Made by a program: the position numbers and the translations under genes
Shown: positions 24,801 through 34,996 of the stretch, one piece after another
Position numbering within the stretch: the first letter of the stretch is position 1
Layout of the letters: every line of letters starts with the position of its first letter
Notes under the pieces: generated by a model
Databases searched by the model: none
Told to the model about the DNA's origin: nothing
The model's input: the letters and a program-made list of their open reading frames with translations, nothing else
Assembly: GCA_028583415.1 (NCBI GenBank)
Contig: CM053269.1
Location: 60,067,007 to 60,131,006, forward strand
Length of the DNA: 64,000 nucleotides
Direction: 5' to 3'
From: Protea cynaroides
Lineage: Eukaryota; Streptophyta; Magnoliopsida; Proteales; Proteaceae

Positions 24801-27800
24801 TAGGGAACATGCAAAACACAATTTTTAAAAATAAAAAATTATAATAAGCAATCTTGAAGTATTTCCAAGGATTAAAGACATACTTGATGACATTCAATGA
24901 GCTACAATCTTCAGTTTTCATGAACTGTAGGTTTTCAGCGAGAAAGAAGACCAAAAAAGTGGAGAAAAAAATCAGTTGTGTCAAGCTGTATAAGTGCGTA
25001 TCGATCGTATCAAGGTGTATCAAGCCATATCGGTAAGTGTATCTTATTTTTTGCGAGAATGAAAACATAAGTGTATCTACACATATCAAGTATATCGACT
25101 GTATCGAAGTGTATCGAGTCGTATTGATTCGATACAGTCGATACATGTGGATACACTTTTTGTTTTAAAAAAAGAGATACGTATTGAAGAGTATCGTATC
25201 GACCATTGCCGATACAGATATATATCGGTGGATACAGGGCGTATCGTGTCGATACTTAAAACCATGACTATAAGAACCCACAAGAACAGTTGAATGGCGT
25301 GTTTCTATTTCCCAAAAGCAACTTTTTCTTCACTTTCAAAATTAGCATTTTTTCCTTATCAGAGAAAATGGAAACATGGCATGAAATAATGATGTTTTCT
25401 TTTTTAACAGAACCTTTTTATTTATAATAAAAAAAAAGTAGGAAAAAATATAATTAAGGCCTTAAATTGTAAATTATATATTATGTGAATGTGATTTTGT
25501 GAGTTAACTTTTGATATTATGTTGGGGAAATTTGTGTTTTGATTTTGGTTTTGTGGTAGACAGTAGAGACAGGTTTCTGCTTTGCTGTTTGTAGGAATTG
25601 AACCCTCATTGTTTGTTACACAAGCCACATGTGCTACCTGTTGAGCAATGACAGGTAAGAAGCTAACATATTTTTTAGTACTTCAGGTTTTTTTTTTTGT
25701 ATCCTATGAGTGTTGTATTTCAAATAAACTTACTGCAGAAGCAATCAAGAATTATGGGTCAATGTTTGGCCTGTCCAGTTCCTATGTATCCGAGTCTATC
25801 GCCTTTGACAACCTTGATTATATTGCTTTACATTTGATGAGGATTGAAGAATAGGCTTGATTCGTTGGATGGCTATGGTCCGTCAAGTTTTCAAGTCTGA
25901 CATTGAAGTATTATGGTTCTGCCGTTCAGGTGTGCAATATTTTTCCTAAGAGAGAGAAAACCACAGGCAATTAGCAATTACAAGGGTTTATGAGTTCTAG
26001 TCTTCAGTACTCTTGGTTGGATGGCTGAGATGGCTGAGACGGTTTGGTTTTTTTTGGTTAAGTGGAATTTCAATGACTGAAATTGATTATGAAAGAGCAG
26101 TTAATGGGGGTACTCTAATTTGTACTGAAAATGGAGAGGATTAGATAGAAGAAAAGGGGTCAGGGTCCTGAAAATGCTACTTAAGGTTTAGCGAAGGAGT
26201 ACCACAAGATACACAGAATATTGAGAAGAAAATCACTATGAGTAAGTTCCATAGGAGTAGAGGTATAGGGGGCGTATATACATGTGTAGTTTCTCATTCT
26301 ACCACTATTAAATGCAAAAGTAATTGTTTTGGGTTTGTCCTACTATTGCATGAATATATTGCCCTTTTTAGGATCCTTGGCCACCCTTTAAAATTGTATT
26401 AGGTTCCAATTTCCAAACACCACCATGGGCTGGAAAAAAAAATTCTATTTTGCCATAAACAGACATTATTTTTTAAGCATTGAGAATAGAGGAGCCAAAT
26501 ATATTGTTGACCATACGATTGAGGTGAGGCTCGAAATTATACGTGTGACAAAGGACAATCTATCCAACAGTTTTGACTATTGGTCACATCCGTCTCAACT
26601 AGGTCAAGTTTAGGTGCCCATCCTGCTAAACTTATTGAAACAGCTATCCTGAAAAGTGATTCTAGGTGTAAAAGTCGACAACTCTGATGGAAAGAAAACG
26701 AGAGAGAGAGAGAGAGAGAGAGAGAAGAAAATTGATATTTTGAGGGATTTTAGAGGCCTACTGCATACGTGACCTGTGTCTGCTCTGTGCATGATTCACT
26801 AGCAAGGAATATTGAAGCCTCTGATGACACCCCAGCCATTGTCAATCCATCTGATTTAGCACCCATTTTGTGACATTGGTTGCACACTCAGATGTGGCCA
26901 ACTACATCTTCACTCAGCTTTCATTGGGCATGAAATATAATAAATTGTATAGTTGGCGTTCATTCTGGACTCAACGTAGATGCAGCATGGAGTATGGATT
27001 TTTAGTATGGGATATGGTTCTGCTTCTTGTATCCAAGCTGTATCCATGTGAGAATACAGTTTAATACCTGATAATTTGCTTCCAGAAGTAACACATTGAA
27101 GCTTCACAATTTATAAGCATGCATATCCAGACAGAGAAGCTAGCTTCTTCTATCGCTCAATATGATTGATATATTCATGTTTAATATAATGGTTGATGGT
27201 TGGTGCTTTATGCATGCAATTTTTATATTGCAGCAGGATATGCCATTTTTTTCCAGATAGTCATCTGATGAACTGTATCTGCATTTGATGTTCTTCCTTG
27301 GAGAGATTTTATTCTTCTTCTTGGACTGTCATCTATGTGAAGTAAAACAATCTGGATGAAATTCCTGGCTTTGTAGGAAAGATTTCAGTGGAGGGGAAAG
27401 TGCTAGATAAATTTGACATGAAGCCCCATAATGAAGACATTGGGGATTATGGCAAACTTTGCCGTGAAAGGACAAACAAATATATGACCAAATCCAGACA
27501 AGTGCAGGTATAGTACAGTGTATGTCTTTTCAGTTGATGTAGAAATTTGTGTCACTTCTTATCCCTTTTTAAGGTGATTGATGACAATCGAGGAATGCAT
27601 ATGAGACCAATGCCTGGAATGGTTGGTTTGCTGCCGTCTGGAGCCAAGGTATTTATCCATTACCGTTCTCTATGTGTTATTTATCTTTAGCATTTTCACC
27701 TCTCACTTCTATTTTGATCAGTTAGGAACTTAACCATGCCAAGATTATGCAAATATATATGTAAAGAGATTTGTCTGTTCTTGTGATAGGACAAGAAGAA

Positions 27801-29151
27801 AACAGTGCCAGTGAAAGCATCAGAGATGAAAAGAACAAGAAGAGATCGTGGAGAAATGGAAGAGATTATGTTCAAGCTCTTTGAGAGGCAAACAAATTGG
27901 ACGCTGAGGCTATTGATCCAGGAGACAGACCAACCTGAAGTATGTTCCAATCTCCTTTCTTTTGGCGCAGTTTAAAAAAATGATTCTTGCTTTTCAAAAA
28001 TCAGTTGTATCCCTTTATGTTCATATCTAGTTTTTGTTTTTTGAAGGCATATTGCTGAGTTCTTTTGATCAGATTGTTGATAAAAATTACATGCTGGGAT
28101 CTTCTTTACCCACTTTACTACTATAAATATGCTTGCCATTTATTTGAAATTGCACACAATTACTACTTTGCTTGCTGAGAATGGTGTTTCCTTAAGAGGT
28201 AGAGGAAAGAAGCTGTGGAGATGCAGAAGGCCATCATGTTGAATATGTGGAGGGAAGAAAATAGTAGAGTTCTTAAAGCTGTGTTTGGATGTCTAGAGAA
28301 GAAAAGAAAAGAAAAGCGGTTTTCTTGCCTTCTTCTATTTTCTCGACATTTGGAGTGCATTCCACCGGCGAGTAGATTCTGGTTTTCAAATTCAAAATCG
28401 CCGTGGCTTTATCGCACCTTTCTCGTGCAGCCAAAAAAAAAATCTTGCCTGAATGGCGAGAAAATACAAGGGGTAAGCCCAGAAAATTTCTGGAGATAGG
28501 AAAGATAGGAAGAGAGAGACAAAGAAACTGCTGGGGAGAGAGACAAGTTCATCGTCACGTGTCAGATCTCTGGTTTTTGGATTGTTTGATTTTTCTTCTT
28601 CTGCTTCTTGGGGTTTCCTGATGTCAATCAATTTGGCAGCATGACGTGTCGTTAAACCTCTTTGTGTCCATTCACAATCATGTTCTCTCCAGCAACGAAC
28701 AAGTCCTCCTTCAGCTATCAAAAAAGCCGACATCGTACACAGCTCCGGATTCTTCTTCGACGTCCCTTTCAACTTCGTTTGCAAACCTTCTGCCCCTTTG
28801 CATTATTCTCTTCTCTCTTCTCCCACCTCCCTCTCATTCTTTCCGCTTTTTGACCTTGATAAAGCTACTCAGAATTAATTGGCAAGAGGTCAACAATTGC
28901 GTGAATTGCTCAAACAATCCCAGTCAGCCCCTTTCACGGTGGCAATATGTGGGTTCAGTTTAGTCCAAGGGTATAATTTTTTAGGGTTATTATTTTATTT
29001 CCCTTGTACTTCTACCTATAAATAATACTGACCTGTGTCTTTTTTGACAAGTCAAGTCATTATTCTAAATTGCAACATGGTCTCAGGGCGAGGATCCTCC
29101 TTGAGATCCAAACCCTAATGTTAGCCGCCATCTAGCACTGCCATCCTCTAC

Positions 29152-29183
<32 letters not shown>

Positions 29184-32100
29184 GTCCTTTTACTGCCTCT
29201 CTTCTTGGCTCGCTTTTCCGTCACCGCTTCTCTCTCGTGTCACTTAGCACTGCCACCCTCTCACCCCTCGATGGTTGACCTCCTCCGAGGGTCATTATTT
29301 CTAAATGCTTTCTTTGTTGCAATCTTGCCTTCTTGTGCTTGAATCGAGATTGGTTGATAGCTGCAGTTTTTAGATCGCTGAAGTTCGGTATGCATAAGTG
29401 CAATGTTGTTCTTCTCCATTACTCATTAACGCACAACCATGTCGGACATGTCTACCGCATCAGCTGTTCCTGAGGGCTGTAGCGATCGGGGTTCCTTTTG
29501 TTGGGATATGTGCCCACACTCATAAGTTGATTTTGATGATAACAAGCATATGAAGATTGCAAACATCCACATGGTCGGATGGTTGGCCTTTGCTTGGTGA
29601 AGCATGAGTTGGGAGATAGGTCTCGAGTTTGAGCCTCTTGCCTTGCACCTGTTCCCCACCCCAGTCATGTAACATAGAGTAGGATCGATTATATACATAT
29701 ATATATATACCTTTGCATTGAATGTTGAATAGTAAAATTCATAATTAAGATGTCAAAGCCAAAGTAACACACAAATTGGTATCTTTTGAAGACTAAGGAT
29801 TGAAGGTCAAGAGAAGAAGAGATGTCCAAGCTTAAGCTTGAAGACTAAAGCTTAAAATCCAAATATTGGAGAGTGAAGTCATCGAGAAAGAATCCCTTGA
29901 AGACATCGAACCATGAAGAAGAAGATGTCCAAGAAAGAATGAAGAATGAAGATCTTGTACTTAGTCATTTAGGCTAGTACACTTGCATAATATCTTGTAA
30001 ACGCGCATATCATTGCATCTTAGAGAGACCTTAGGAGATGTCCAAAGAGCCATTAAATTGACCTAAGAATGTTGGAAAAAGAGTTGGTAAAACTGCCCAA
30101 AAGTGGGACTCGAATCGCAAGTTGATTTAGAGCTAAAACCTATAATGGCCACTCATACTGGTCAACCAAGAGCTCTAGAATGACTTGCAATACAATGGTT
30201 CGAGGCAAAAGAGGATTCTTGTAATCGCCCTTATTTAGTTCAGATGAGGCTGGGTTGGGTTGAGTATAATGTGATTTTGAATGCTTATATTGCTCCTCCT
30301 AAGTATAGTCGGGCATTTTTCTTGTTCTTAATGAATTTTTTGGTTTATTAAAAAAACAAATGTAGAGTTTATTAAAAAAATAAATATAACCTTTACCAAA
30401 TCACTGAGTATATAAGTGTGATATTAAAGCTTTCCTCATTGTACATGATTTACTATGAGAATCTTGTTTTGTCAAGCACAGTTTTAGGGCCTCCACTCTT
30501 GGAGGATAGGCCACTTACATCTTCAACAGAATGGGTTGTCCATATCTATAGAGAATTGAGATTTAAGGATGTCTATAAGGATTGGTCCTGAACACCCTTT
30601 ATGTAGAACAGTGAACAGGTTAACCACCAAGCAATATTTTAATAGTGGCTGAGAAAACAATCTCAAGGGTAGGGTCTTGTAGGACATTTTTAGAAAATTT
30701 GGTAAGAAAAGTAATGGGAATTCAAAAAGATAGGGAGGGGAGGGGGGCTCTAATACTAAATATGGTTAGGGAAGGGGTTGGCCCTACAAACTCATTAATT
30801 GATTTTCTGGTGTCTAGGTTCATTTTCTTGAGTTGGGTTTTAGTAGGTTTTCAAGAAAAGTATCGAAGGATTGGAATGACTTGAGAAACTTTTGAAAGGT
30901 ACTGGGTGGGGGATGTTTAGGTGGGTGAACATGGTGGTTGGTTGATGCCCAAGTCATTTCATAGAAAATCTATGAGTTTTGACTAGAATGTATTAGATTT
31001 CTCTTGATATAGCTAAATGAATCTTATGAATAATAGCTAATCCTGAGCCATTTCTAACACTGGAATCATCCCCTCATGGTGTGGGGTGTGTCTTTCTCAT
31101 AGCAATCCATCTTACCTATTTATCAAGACAAAATAGAAATGATAGGATCCCTTTCTGATATTGAGAACCTTGGACTTATTTTATTACATTCAAATAAGCA
31201 TGAACTTATCGCTAGTACACTTTAAGTCAAATTAGCCAACCGTGTTCCCTGAGGACTTTCTAGTCCAGTAAGCTTAGGACTTTCTAGTCCAATAATCTTA
31301 CTTCGAGTGCAAAAATCTTTGCAAGGATTGTTCTAGTCCTAGGATGAGCATACCATTTATTTATTTTTATTTTTTTCTTGTTGTTGTTGATTGCATATCA
31401 TATAGGATCTTGAGAGAATAAAATGGACACAGCTCTGTGACAAGGTAATTTCCTGAACAATTATACCTGGACTCTTTAACAAGACATTAGATACCCAACT
31501 TGGCCTTGATATCCTGTCACTGCAAAGAATACTTTTGCTGCCAAATGTCCACCCCCCTCCCCCAAAAAAAAAATAATAAATAAGGAAGAAAAAGAAATTG
31601 TCTGTTGGAAGCAATGCTGGATAGACATTCATAAATGGAAACTGAACTTATGACAAACTTCTATGACATTTTAGTCGGAGCTCCTTTCTGGCTCTTAACT
31701 AAGCTTCTAACTAAACGATGGCTGAGTCCGCTGTTTCAGCACTCAACTTTATTTTTAAAGTCATGTTTATCTTAAAAGTTCAGCCCAACTTGGTCAACAT
31801 TAGCTTAAAGATAAAGACACTACAATACTTGGGCTTTGTTTATTGTAGCAGTTGATCTTTTGCCCTTGCTGGATCTAATAAAATGGTGAATGAGGAAGCA
31901 GTAGTCATAATCATAATGTTTTATTGAATCTTCAGAAATGCTTTTGCATAACATAATTGATTTTTTTTTTCCAACACCTATTTTTGCGGGCTGAATGTTG
32001 GGGGTTAAAAAGAAGATTGTTAAGAGGTCGATGACCATCGCAACCATAAGGTTGTTCCATTGTGCCCTGCTGGTCATGGGTTCAACTTCTCTATAAAGTT

Positions 32101-32549
32101 AGATTAAGTCTGCGTACATTAGCTCTCCCTAGACCCCCCAAGAGGTGAGAGCCTCTGCCCTTCACTGACCAAAATATGAACATTCTATCATGTTTGTAAA
32201 AGGGCGTCATAGTGCACGAGGCTCCTGCCACTGCAGGTTCTGGGGAGAGCAGAATGTACGCAGCCTTACCCCCACAACATGGAGAGGCTGTTTTCGTGTA
32301 AGGTTGTCATATTGCAACATTATATCAAGTTTGTATATGGTTATATTTGTTGATTGAGACTGAAATGCATATTAATCAGTGGTTTTATATGCTTTAGACT
32401 ATGATTAATAGGCTTTCTTTTCTTTGCAGCAATTTGTGAAAGATCTTCTCAAAGACCTTTGTGTCTACAATAACAAGGGAACAAACCAAGGAACCTACGA
32501 GTTAAAGCCCGAATATAAGAGATCAGGTGACGTAGTAGGTCCCAAGTGA
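11908..32549 (+). CDS. Transcription initiation factor IIF subunit beta
   Basis: Six exons (11908-12102, 21493-21601, 27377-27507, 27574-27648, 27790-27939, 32430-32549) total 780 nt, 259 aa; plant homologues are near 260. This is the RAP30-like subunit, which binds RNA polymerase II with TFIIF-alpha and helps deliver it to the promoter in the nucleus. N-terminal dimerisation region, about residues 15-130: AVWLMKCPPVVSRSWQ, KVVLSIDPL, MEMASNESG, ISVEGKV, KFDMKPH. Middle: YGKLCRERTNKYM, VIDNDRGMHMRPMPGM. C-terminal winged helix, about 183-250: KRTRRDRGEMEEIMFKLFER, NKGTNQGTYELKPEYK. All splice sites are GT-AG. Met 11908 (MEMEEK) or 11914 (MEEK) could start translation. Introns 1, 2 and 5 are 9.4, 5.8 and 4.5 kb, while intron 3 is only 66 bp. 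No lesions seen. Confidence 0.95.
12305..12524. repeat. 110-bp tandem duplication in TFIIF-beta intron 1
   Basis: Copies at 12305-12414 and 12415-12524 both begin GATCGTTGAGACATTGCAT and share CATCCTGAAAGAACAGGG and CGGAGACC. They are diverged by scattered substitutions. The pair lies about 200 bp inside the intron. Confidence 0.85.
12525..12964. other. Part of TFIIF-beta intron 1
   Basis: AT-rich intron sequence. No element recognised before the SINE fragment. Confidence 0.4.
12965..13085 (+). mobile_element. Au-SINE 3' fragment (copy A)
   Basis: Contains GGAAACAGCCTCTTGTGAAG, GGGTAAGGCTGCGTACAT, and CCCCAGACCCCACTGTGGCG followed by GGAGC. These match the recalled 3' consensus of the plant Au SINE family. 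The tRNA-like head upstream is absent or unrecognisable. Confidence 0.7.
13086..13731. other. Part of TFIIF-beta intron 1
   Basis: Pyrimidine-rich to AT-rich intron sequence. ACTTTAAATTCTGGATTGTT is repeated in tandem at about 13278-13321. No gene recognised. Confidence 0.4.
13732..14203. mobile_element. Nested foldback element with TAGTTGTCAAGGC ends
   Basis: The outer ends are CATAGTTGTCAAGGCG at 13732 and CGCCTTAACAACTATG near 14202. An inner pair, CATAATTGTCAAGG at 13816 and CTTGACAACTATG near 13944, looks like a nested or internally deleted copy. The interior is rich in CGCCTAGG and CACCTTGG words. Superfamily not assigned. Related degenerate text occurs at 22407-22715 and 23340-23470. 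Confidence 0.6.
14204..15339. other. Part of TFIIF-beta intron 1
   Basis: Contains a G homopolymer at about 14347-14363 and AT-rich sequence. The last 400 bp (from about 14930) may belong to the LTR-like remnant that follows. No coding signal. Confidence 0.35.
15340..16735 (+). mobile_element. Probable LTR remnant with 190-bp tandem repeat
   Basis: Two copies, about 15788-15977 and 15978-16170, share ACATTGGGATTGAT, GCTTTGTATTTTGTAATTTG, and GCAAGTGGTATAAGGG. Downstream CTAATTCACCCCCACTTGG resembles text I recall near the 3' end of some SIRE-like copia LTRs. The GATCGATT-rich text at 15360-15600 is also common in such LTRs. No coding domain is attached, so this would be a solo or truncated LTR. 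The duplication is solid; the LTR assignment is inference. Confidence 0.4.
16736..18030. other. Part of TFIIF-beta intron 1
   Basis: AT-rich intron. Two diverged copies of a segment containing GGGTAATTTCC and GGGTTAATTTCC lie at about 16825-16890 and 16940-17010. ACTTGGTTTAGTAAAATC is tandemly repeated near 17720-17755. No gene. Confidence 0.4.
18270..18780 (+). pseudogene. Ty3-gypsy protease-region remnant
   Basis: Conceptual translation gives AFLVVDALASYNALLGRD followed by a TAG where Trp is normal (LLGRDW). This is the conserved stretch just after the aspartic protease domain of gypsy polyproteins. Flanking frames are broken. A short, dead fragment in TFIIF-beta intron 1. Confidence 0.6.
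19050..19830. mobile_element. Long foldback element (copy 1) with terminal palindrome
   Basis: Left arm about 19050-19370 and right arm about 19390-19750 are imperfect reverse complements over roughly 330 bp. Example pairs: TCTAGTTTAAGAACAAAAAT with TTTTTGTTCTTCAACTAGA, and TCACTCGGATTCAAG with CTTGAATCCGAG. Just beyond the right arm lies a tight palindrome of about 30-bp arms at 19728-19800 (CTTAAGTAAATG / CATTTACTTAAATG). No coding capacity. Confidence 0.75.
20065..20325. mobile_element. Foldback element half-copy (copy 2)
   Basis: Corresponds to the right arm of the element at 19050-19830, with TTGTTCTTGAACTGGAG and AAACTATTTTTATTGGATT. It carries the same terminal palindrome (CTTAAGTAAATG, then CATTTACTTAAATGATATTA). 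The left arm is missing. Confidence 0.7.
20530..21492. other. End of TFIIF-beta intron 1
   Basis: AT-rich sequence with a GA microsatellite near 20760-20774 and a normal AG acceptor at 21491-21492. Nothing else recognised. Confidence 0.45.
21602..22406. other. Start of TFIIF-beta intron 2
   Basis: GT donor at 21602, AG microsatellite at about 21826-21855, then AT-rich intron sequence. No gene. Confidence 0.45.
22407..22715. repeat. 153-bp tandem duplication in TFIIF-beta intron 2
   Basis: Copies at 22407-22559 and 22560-22715 both run from GGCACATT through AACAAACACCTA, ACTGTCTATACTCTA and GGGTTCCTAATC to AAAATAGAGAAAGTGCATT. They contain CCTAGG words like those of the foldback at 13732-14203. 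Confidence 0.8.
22716..23814. other. Part of TFIIF-beta intron 2
   Basis: AT-rich. A degenerate CCTAGG-rich patch at 23340-23470 resembles the 13732-14203 family. No coding signal. Confidence 0.4.
23815..23946 (+). mobile_element. Au-SINE (copy B)
   Basis: Has a box-B-like GGTCATGGGTTTGAAT-type segment (here ATCATGGGTTTGAATA), GAAACAGCTTCTCC, AAGGTAAGGTTG, and CCCAGACCTCGCAGTGGCGG, then CACTGGGCACGCCCTTTTATT. The order and spacing fit the Au SINE family as recalled. Confidence 0.7.
23947..24719. other. Part of TFIIF-beta intron 2
   Basis: Contains G-rich and GA-rich tracts at about 24265-24300 and 24330-24432. ATGATCAAATTACCACTATACC-like text occurs twice near 24570-24650. No gene. Confidence 0.4.
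24720..25262. mobile_element. GATAC-rich foldback-type repeat
   Basis: Both ends are dense in GTATCG and CGATAC words: GATGTATCGTATCGTATC at the left, and CGTATCGTGTCGATACTT at the right. The middle is AT-rich. The ends pair as imperfect inverted repeats. Small open frames in it are an artefact of the repeated motif. Superfamily not assigned. Confidence 0.5.
25263..27376. other. Rest of TFIIF-beta intron 2
   Basis: AT-rich, with an AG microsatellite at 26701-26724. A tRNA-like segment (see 25555-25655) is the only element recognised. Small open frames show no homology I recognise. Confidence 0.4.
25555..25655 (-). mobile_element. Possible tRNA-derived SINE
   Basis: On the minus strand TTGCTCAACAGG resembles box A, and GGGTTCAATTCCT resembles box B about 40 bp further on. 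There is no obvious A-tail or target duplication, so this could be a decayed SINE or a chance match. Confidence 0.4.
27940..28639. other. Start of TFIIF-beta intron 5
   Basis: GT donor at 27940. Mixed sequence with AAAAGAAAAGAAAAG near 28302. Open frames on both strands around 28200-28800 overlap each other and match nothing I know. Confidence 0.4.
28640..29500 (+). mobile_element. Probable copia LTR plus primer-binding-site remnant
   Basis: A promoter-like AT-rich stretch with CTATAAATAATAC near 29017 is followed by GCAACATGGTCTCAGGGC at 29074. The last part resembles the ACA/TGGTATCAGAGC junction between an LTR end and the initiator-Met tRNA primer site. A TC microsatellite lies at 29155-29182. 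ATGTCGGACATGTCT near 29440 could be a gag start. The element stops abruptly near 29500, where another repeat begins. Left boundary unknown. Confidence 0.4.
29501..30245 (+). mobile_element. Probable truncated LTR inserted next to the copia remnant
   Basis: Begins TTGTTGGGATATGTGCCC and soon reads TTGATGATAACAAGCATATG. This opening recalls many long plant copia LTRs (TGTTGG start, GATGATAACAA). It continues with AAG-rich text to about 30240. No coding domain is attached. Inference only. Confidence 0.3.
30246..32034. other. Part of TFIIF-beta intron 5
   Basis: AT-rich intron sequence with GGACTTTCTAGTCCA repeated near 31252-31291. No gene recognised. Confidence 0.4.
32035..32165 (+). mobile_element. 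Au-SINE (copy C)
   Basis: Has GGTCATGGGTTCAACTTC (box B region), AAGTCTGCGTACATTAG, CCCTAGACCCCCCAAGAGGT, and GAGCCTCTGCCCTT. It lies 38 bp from an inverted copy at 32203-32305. Confidence 0.65.
32203..32305 (-). mobile_element. Au-SINE 3' part, inverted (copy D)
   Basis: On the minus strand it reads AACAGCCTCTCCATGTTGTG, GGGTAAGGCTGCGTACATTC, CCCCAGAACCTGCAGTGGCA, GGAGCCTCGTGCACTATG. It is a tail-to-tail partner of copy C within 125 bp of TFIIF-beta exon 6. Confidence 0.7.
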
Positions 32550-33851
32550 CTTGCCTGAAGTGCGTGCTGCTGACTCATAAAAAGACCATGAGAATGACCA
32601 CTCTATCTTGTTTCCTCGAGGATTTAGGCTCTGCTGATTTTTATTTACTGACAAATGTGAGTTTAAACTGACACAACAGCGAAATGCAGAAGTAGAAAAG
32701 ATAATTTTAAATGATGGGTTTCTTGGCTTCTTTCTCATGTTTACTTCAGGGTTTTTGTGGTCTAACAGGTGGTTACTTTCCTGAAATGATACAATCTTGT
32801 AACTATTGTTAATTGGGCTGGGTAAATAGGATTCGGGATACATGTGGGCATGAATATCTTTTAAGGGATCTAAGTGATGATACATTAAATACGAGATTCA
32901 ATGGAGCTGGCTCTCAGCACCAGTGTCTTTTCGTGTTCCAGCACCAACAATCAGCCTTTCATGAGGCAATTTATATTGGTACCTAGATATTTGATAATGA
33001 CACCCACGTTAACAAATTTTCATTCCAATTCGACTAGCCAATTTTCAGAGTAAAGCTCCGGAGATTGTTTGAAAAAGTTTTACGAACATCGACATTTGAA
33101 AAATAAATAATAAAAAAAAAAAAACCACAGGAAAAACGTGCATACATTACCCATCTATCTGCTTAATAGGATTTTAACTACAGCTACTCAAGTTGCCTGG
33201 GCAAAGGGCGAGTGGAGAGTCACCTTCTAGTTGTCTACACTGAACTCGCCAGACATCAACCAGCTGCACCATGCAGTTGTTCATCTTTAGCTTTATCCTT
33301 TTCACCATGCCAATGTTCAATACCAAGGTATAAGATCAATCTACTACTTCAGATGAAGAGGATTTACAAATGCTGTGGGGCAATCTTTTTCAGAAGGATT
33401 TATCCTCAATGACCACCTACGGATAGAGATGCTTCCAGATTAAGATACCTTCCGCTTCTAATCAGTCCATAATCCACATGAACTAGGTGAGAATTGAGAA
33501 AATAAATGCTGAAGAATGCCAATAACCCCAGAGGATATGATGACATGAGAAAATAAATGGTCAAGCATGCCAACAACCCAAGAGGATATAGAACGCCAGC
33601 ATTAGACATCACCATTTCATATTACCTCATGGCCAGTAAGTACTTGCCGAAGGTAGCGTGGGGGTTGAAGTTTGCTTCCCATTCCTCGACTAACCATGAA
33701 AGGTTCTAGAGTATTCAGATTTTGTGCTAAGAATGTTATCAATCCAAAAATCTCGAATTTTGTCTCAATATTCCTAACTGGCATCAAAGGAAACATTTTA
33801 ATGTAACTGTCAACTTAGATAACTAAAACAAATTAAGGCCTATAGTTCAGT
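32550..33851. other. Convergent interval between TFIIF-beta and S1FA
   Basis: About 1.3 kb holding the two facing 3' UTRs. There is an A-run at about 33112-33124. No further gene or repeat recognised. Confidence 0.45.
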
Positions 33852-34957
33852 CTACTCTCCTGGTGCTGAGACACCTTGCTTCAGTCTCTCTTTCTTCATC
33901 TTCTTCTTGGAGACGGGCTTCTTTTTCCTTGGTGGAACAGTCTTCTGAGCATATGTGTAAAGGACATAATTACCAACAAGGAAGACCAATAATAAGCCCA
34001 CAACAACAAGCAGAACTATTAAACCTGGGTTGAATCCTTTCGCTTCTGTATCCTTCATTGCCTTTCCCTGTCCATTCATTGCAACAGAGATTAACATTAC
34101 TTCGTTCAACAGAAATGACAAGGTGAACAGAGGGGACCTACAACTATCTGAGAATATGTGAAATTATAAGATAAACTTAACAAATCCTAATGGCAATTAC
34201 AATTTGATCCACAGCCAGATGCCAGTGTTGAATAATTAGACAAGATTTCAGATAGATTATAATATTTAACACAGTTTACTGAATCTAACGTTCTGCTCCC
34301 AAAGTTTTGAAAGGGAACAGCCATGTCATCAATTGGCATGAGTACGGGTCTCTAAACACAACAACCATCAACCACCCTCAAAACGGAAATCAGCTTCAGA
34401 CTTCTTTAAAGCAAAAACATTTCAGTTACTCGTTAAAGGAACTTCTCTTGTTGTACCACAAGGTCAAGATCACAGCATCACTGATAAAGTAATGAGATCC
34501 TCAAAAACTCTTCATAAGCAGAAAGGAAAACTTCCATTAAGTTATATAAACAAATTTACCAGTAATCCATCTCAATTAAACAAAGCAGTTCCACCAAGCA
34601 AGTCCCAAGGATTATCTCGGCCTTACCACCCTATACAAGTTGATTCACAGTACCCAGGCACCAGCTCAACCTCAACACAAAATGTACACGCCCAAAAGAT
34701 TTTAAAATTGCATTCTATTCACTGGAATTAAAGTATCATTTACTTGGAGAGTAAACTAGCTAGTCTCTCAATGGCTCAAACTGGAGTCCTCAAACTCCCT
34801 CCCTAATGAAAGGGACAGATTAGAAAGTGGTGCTGATAAAAAAAATTCTAAAAAGAAATGAAGGATCTTGGAATGCCATACCTATACCCTGTGCAAACAA
34901 AATTTCAGGGAAATAGTTTAACATAATTTTTTGTTTTGTGGGAGTTTTTTTTTTTTT

Positions 34958-34996
<39 letters not shown>

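Noticed and set aside
24757..25146. 129-aa open frame on the minus strand
   Set aside because: Its Arg/Tyr/Ile-rich text comes from the GATAC-rich repeat and is not a protein.
28392..28784. 130-aa open frame on the minus strand
   Set aside because: Overlapping frames exist on both strands, composition follows simple pyrimidine tracts, and no family is recognised. It lies in a probable LTR area of TFIIF-beta intron 5.
32523..32885. 120-aa minus-strand frame after TFIIF-beta
   Set aside because: It overlaps the end of the TFIIF-beta coding exon and 3' UTR. No recognised motif.
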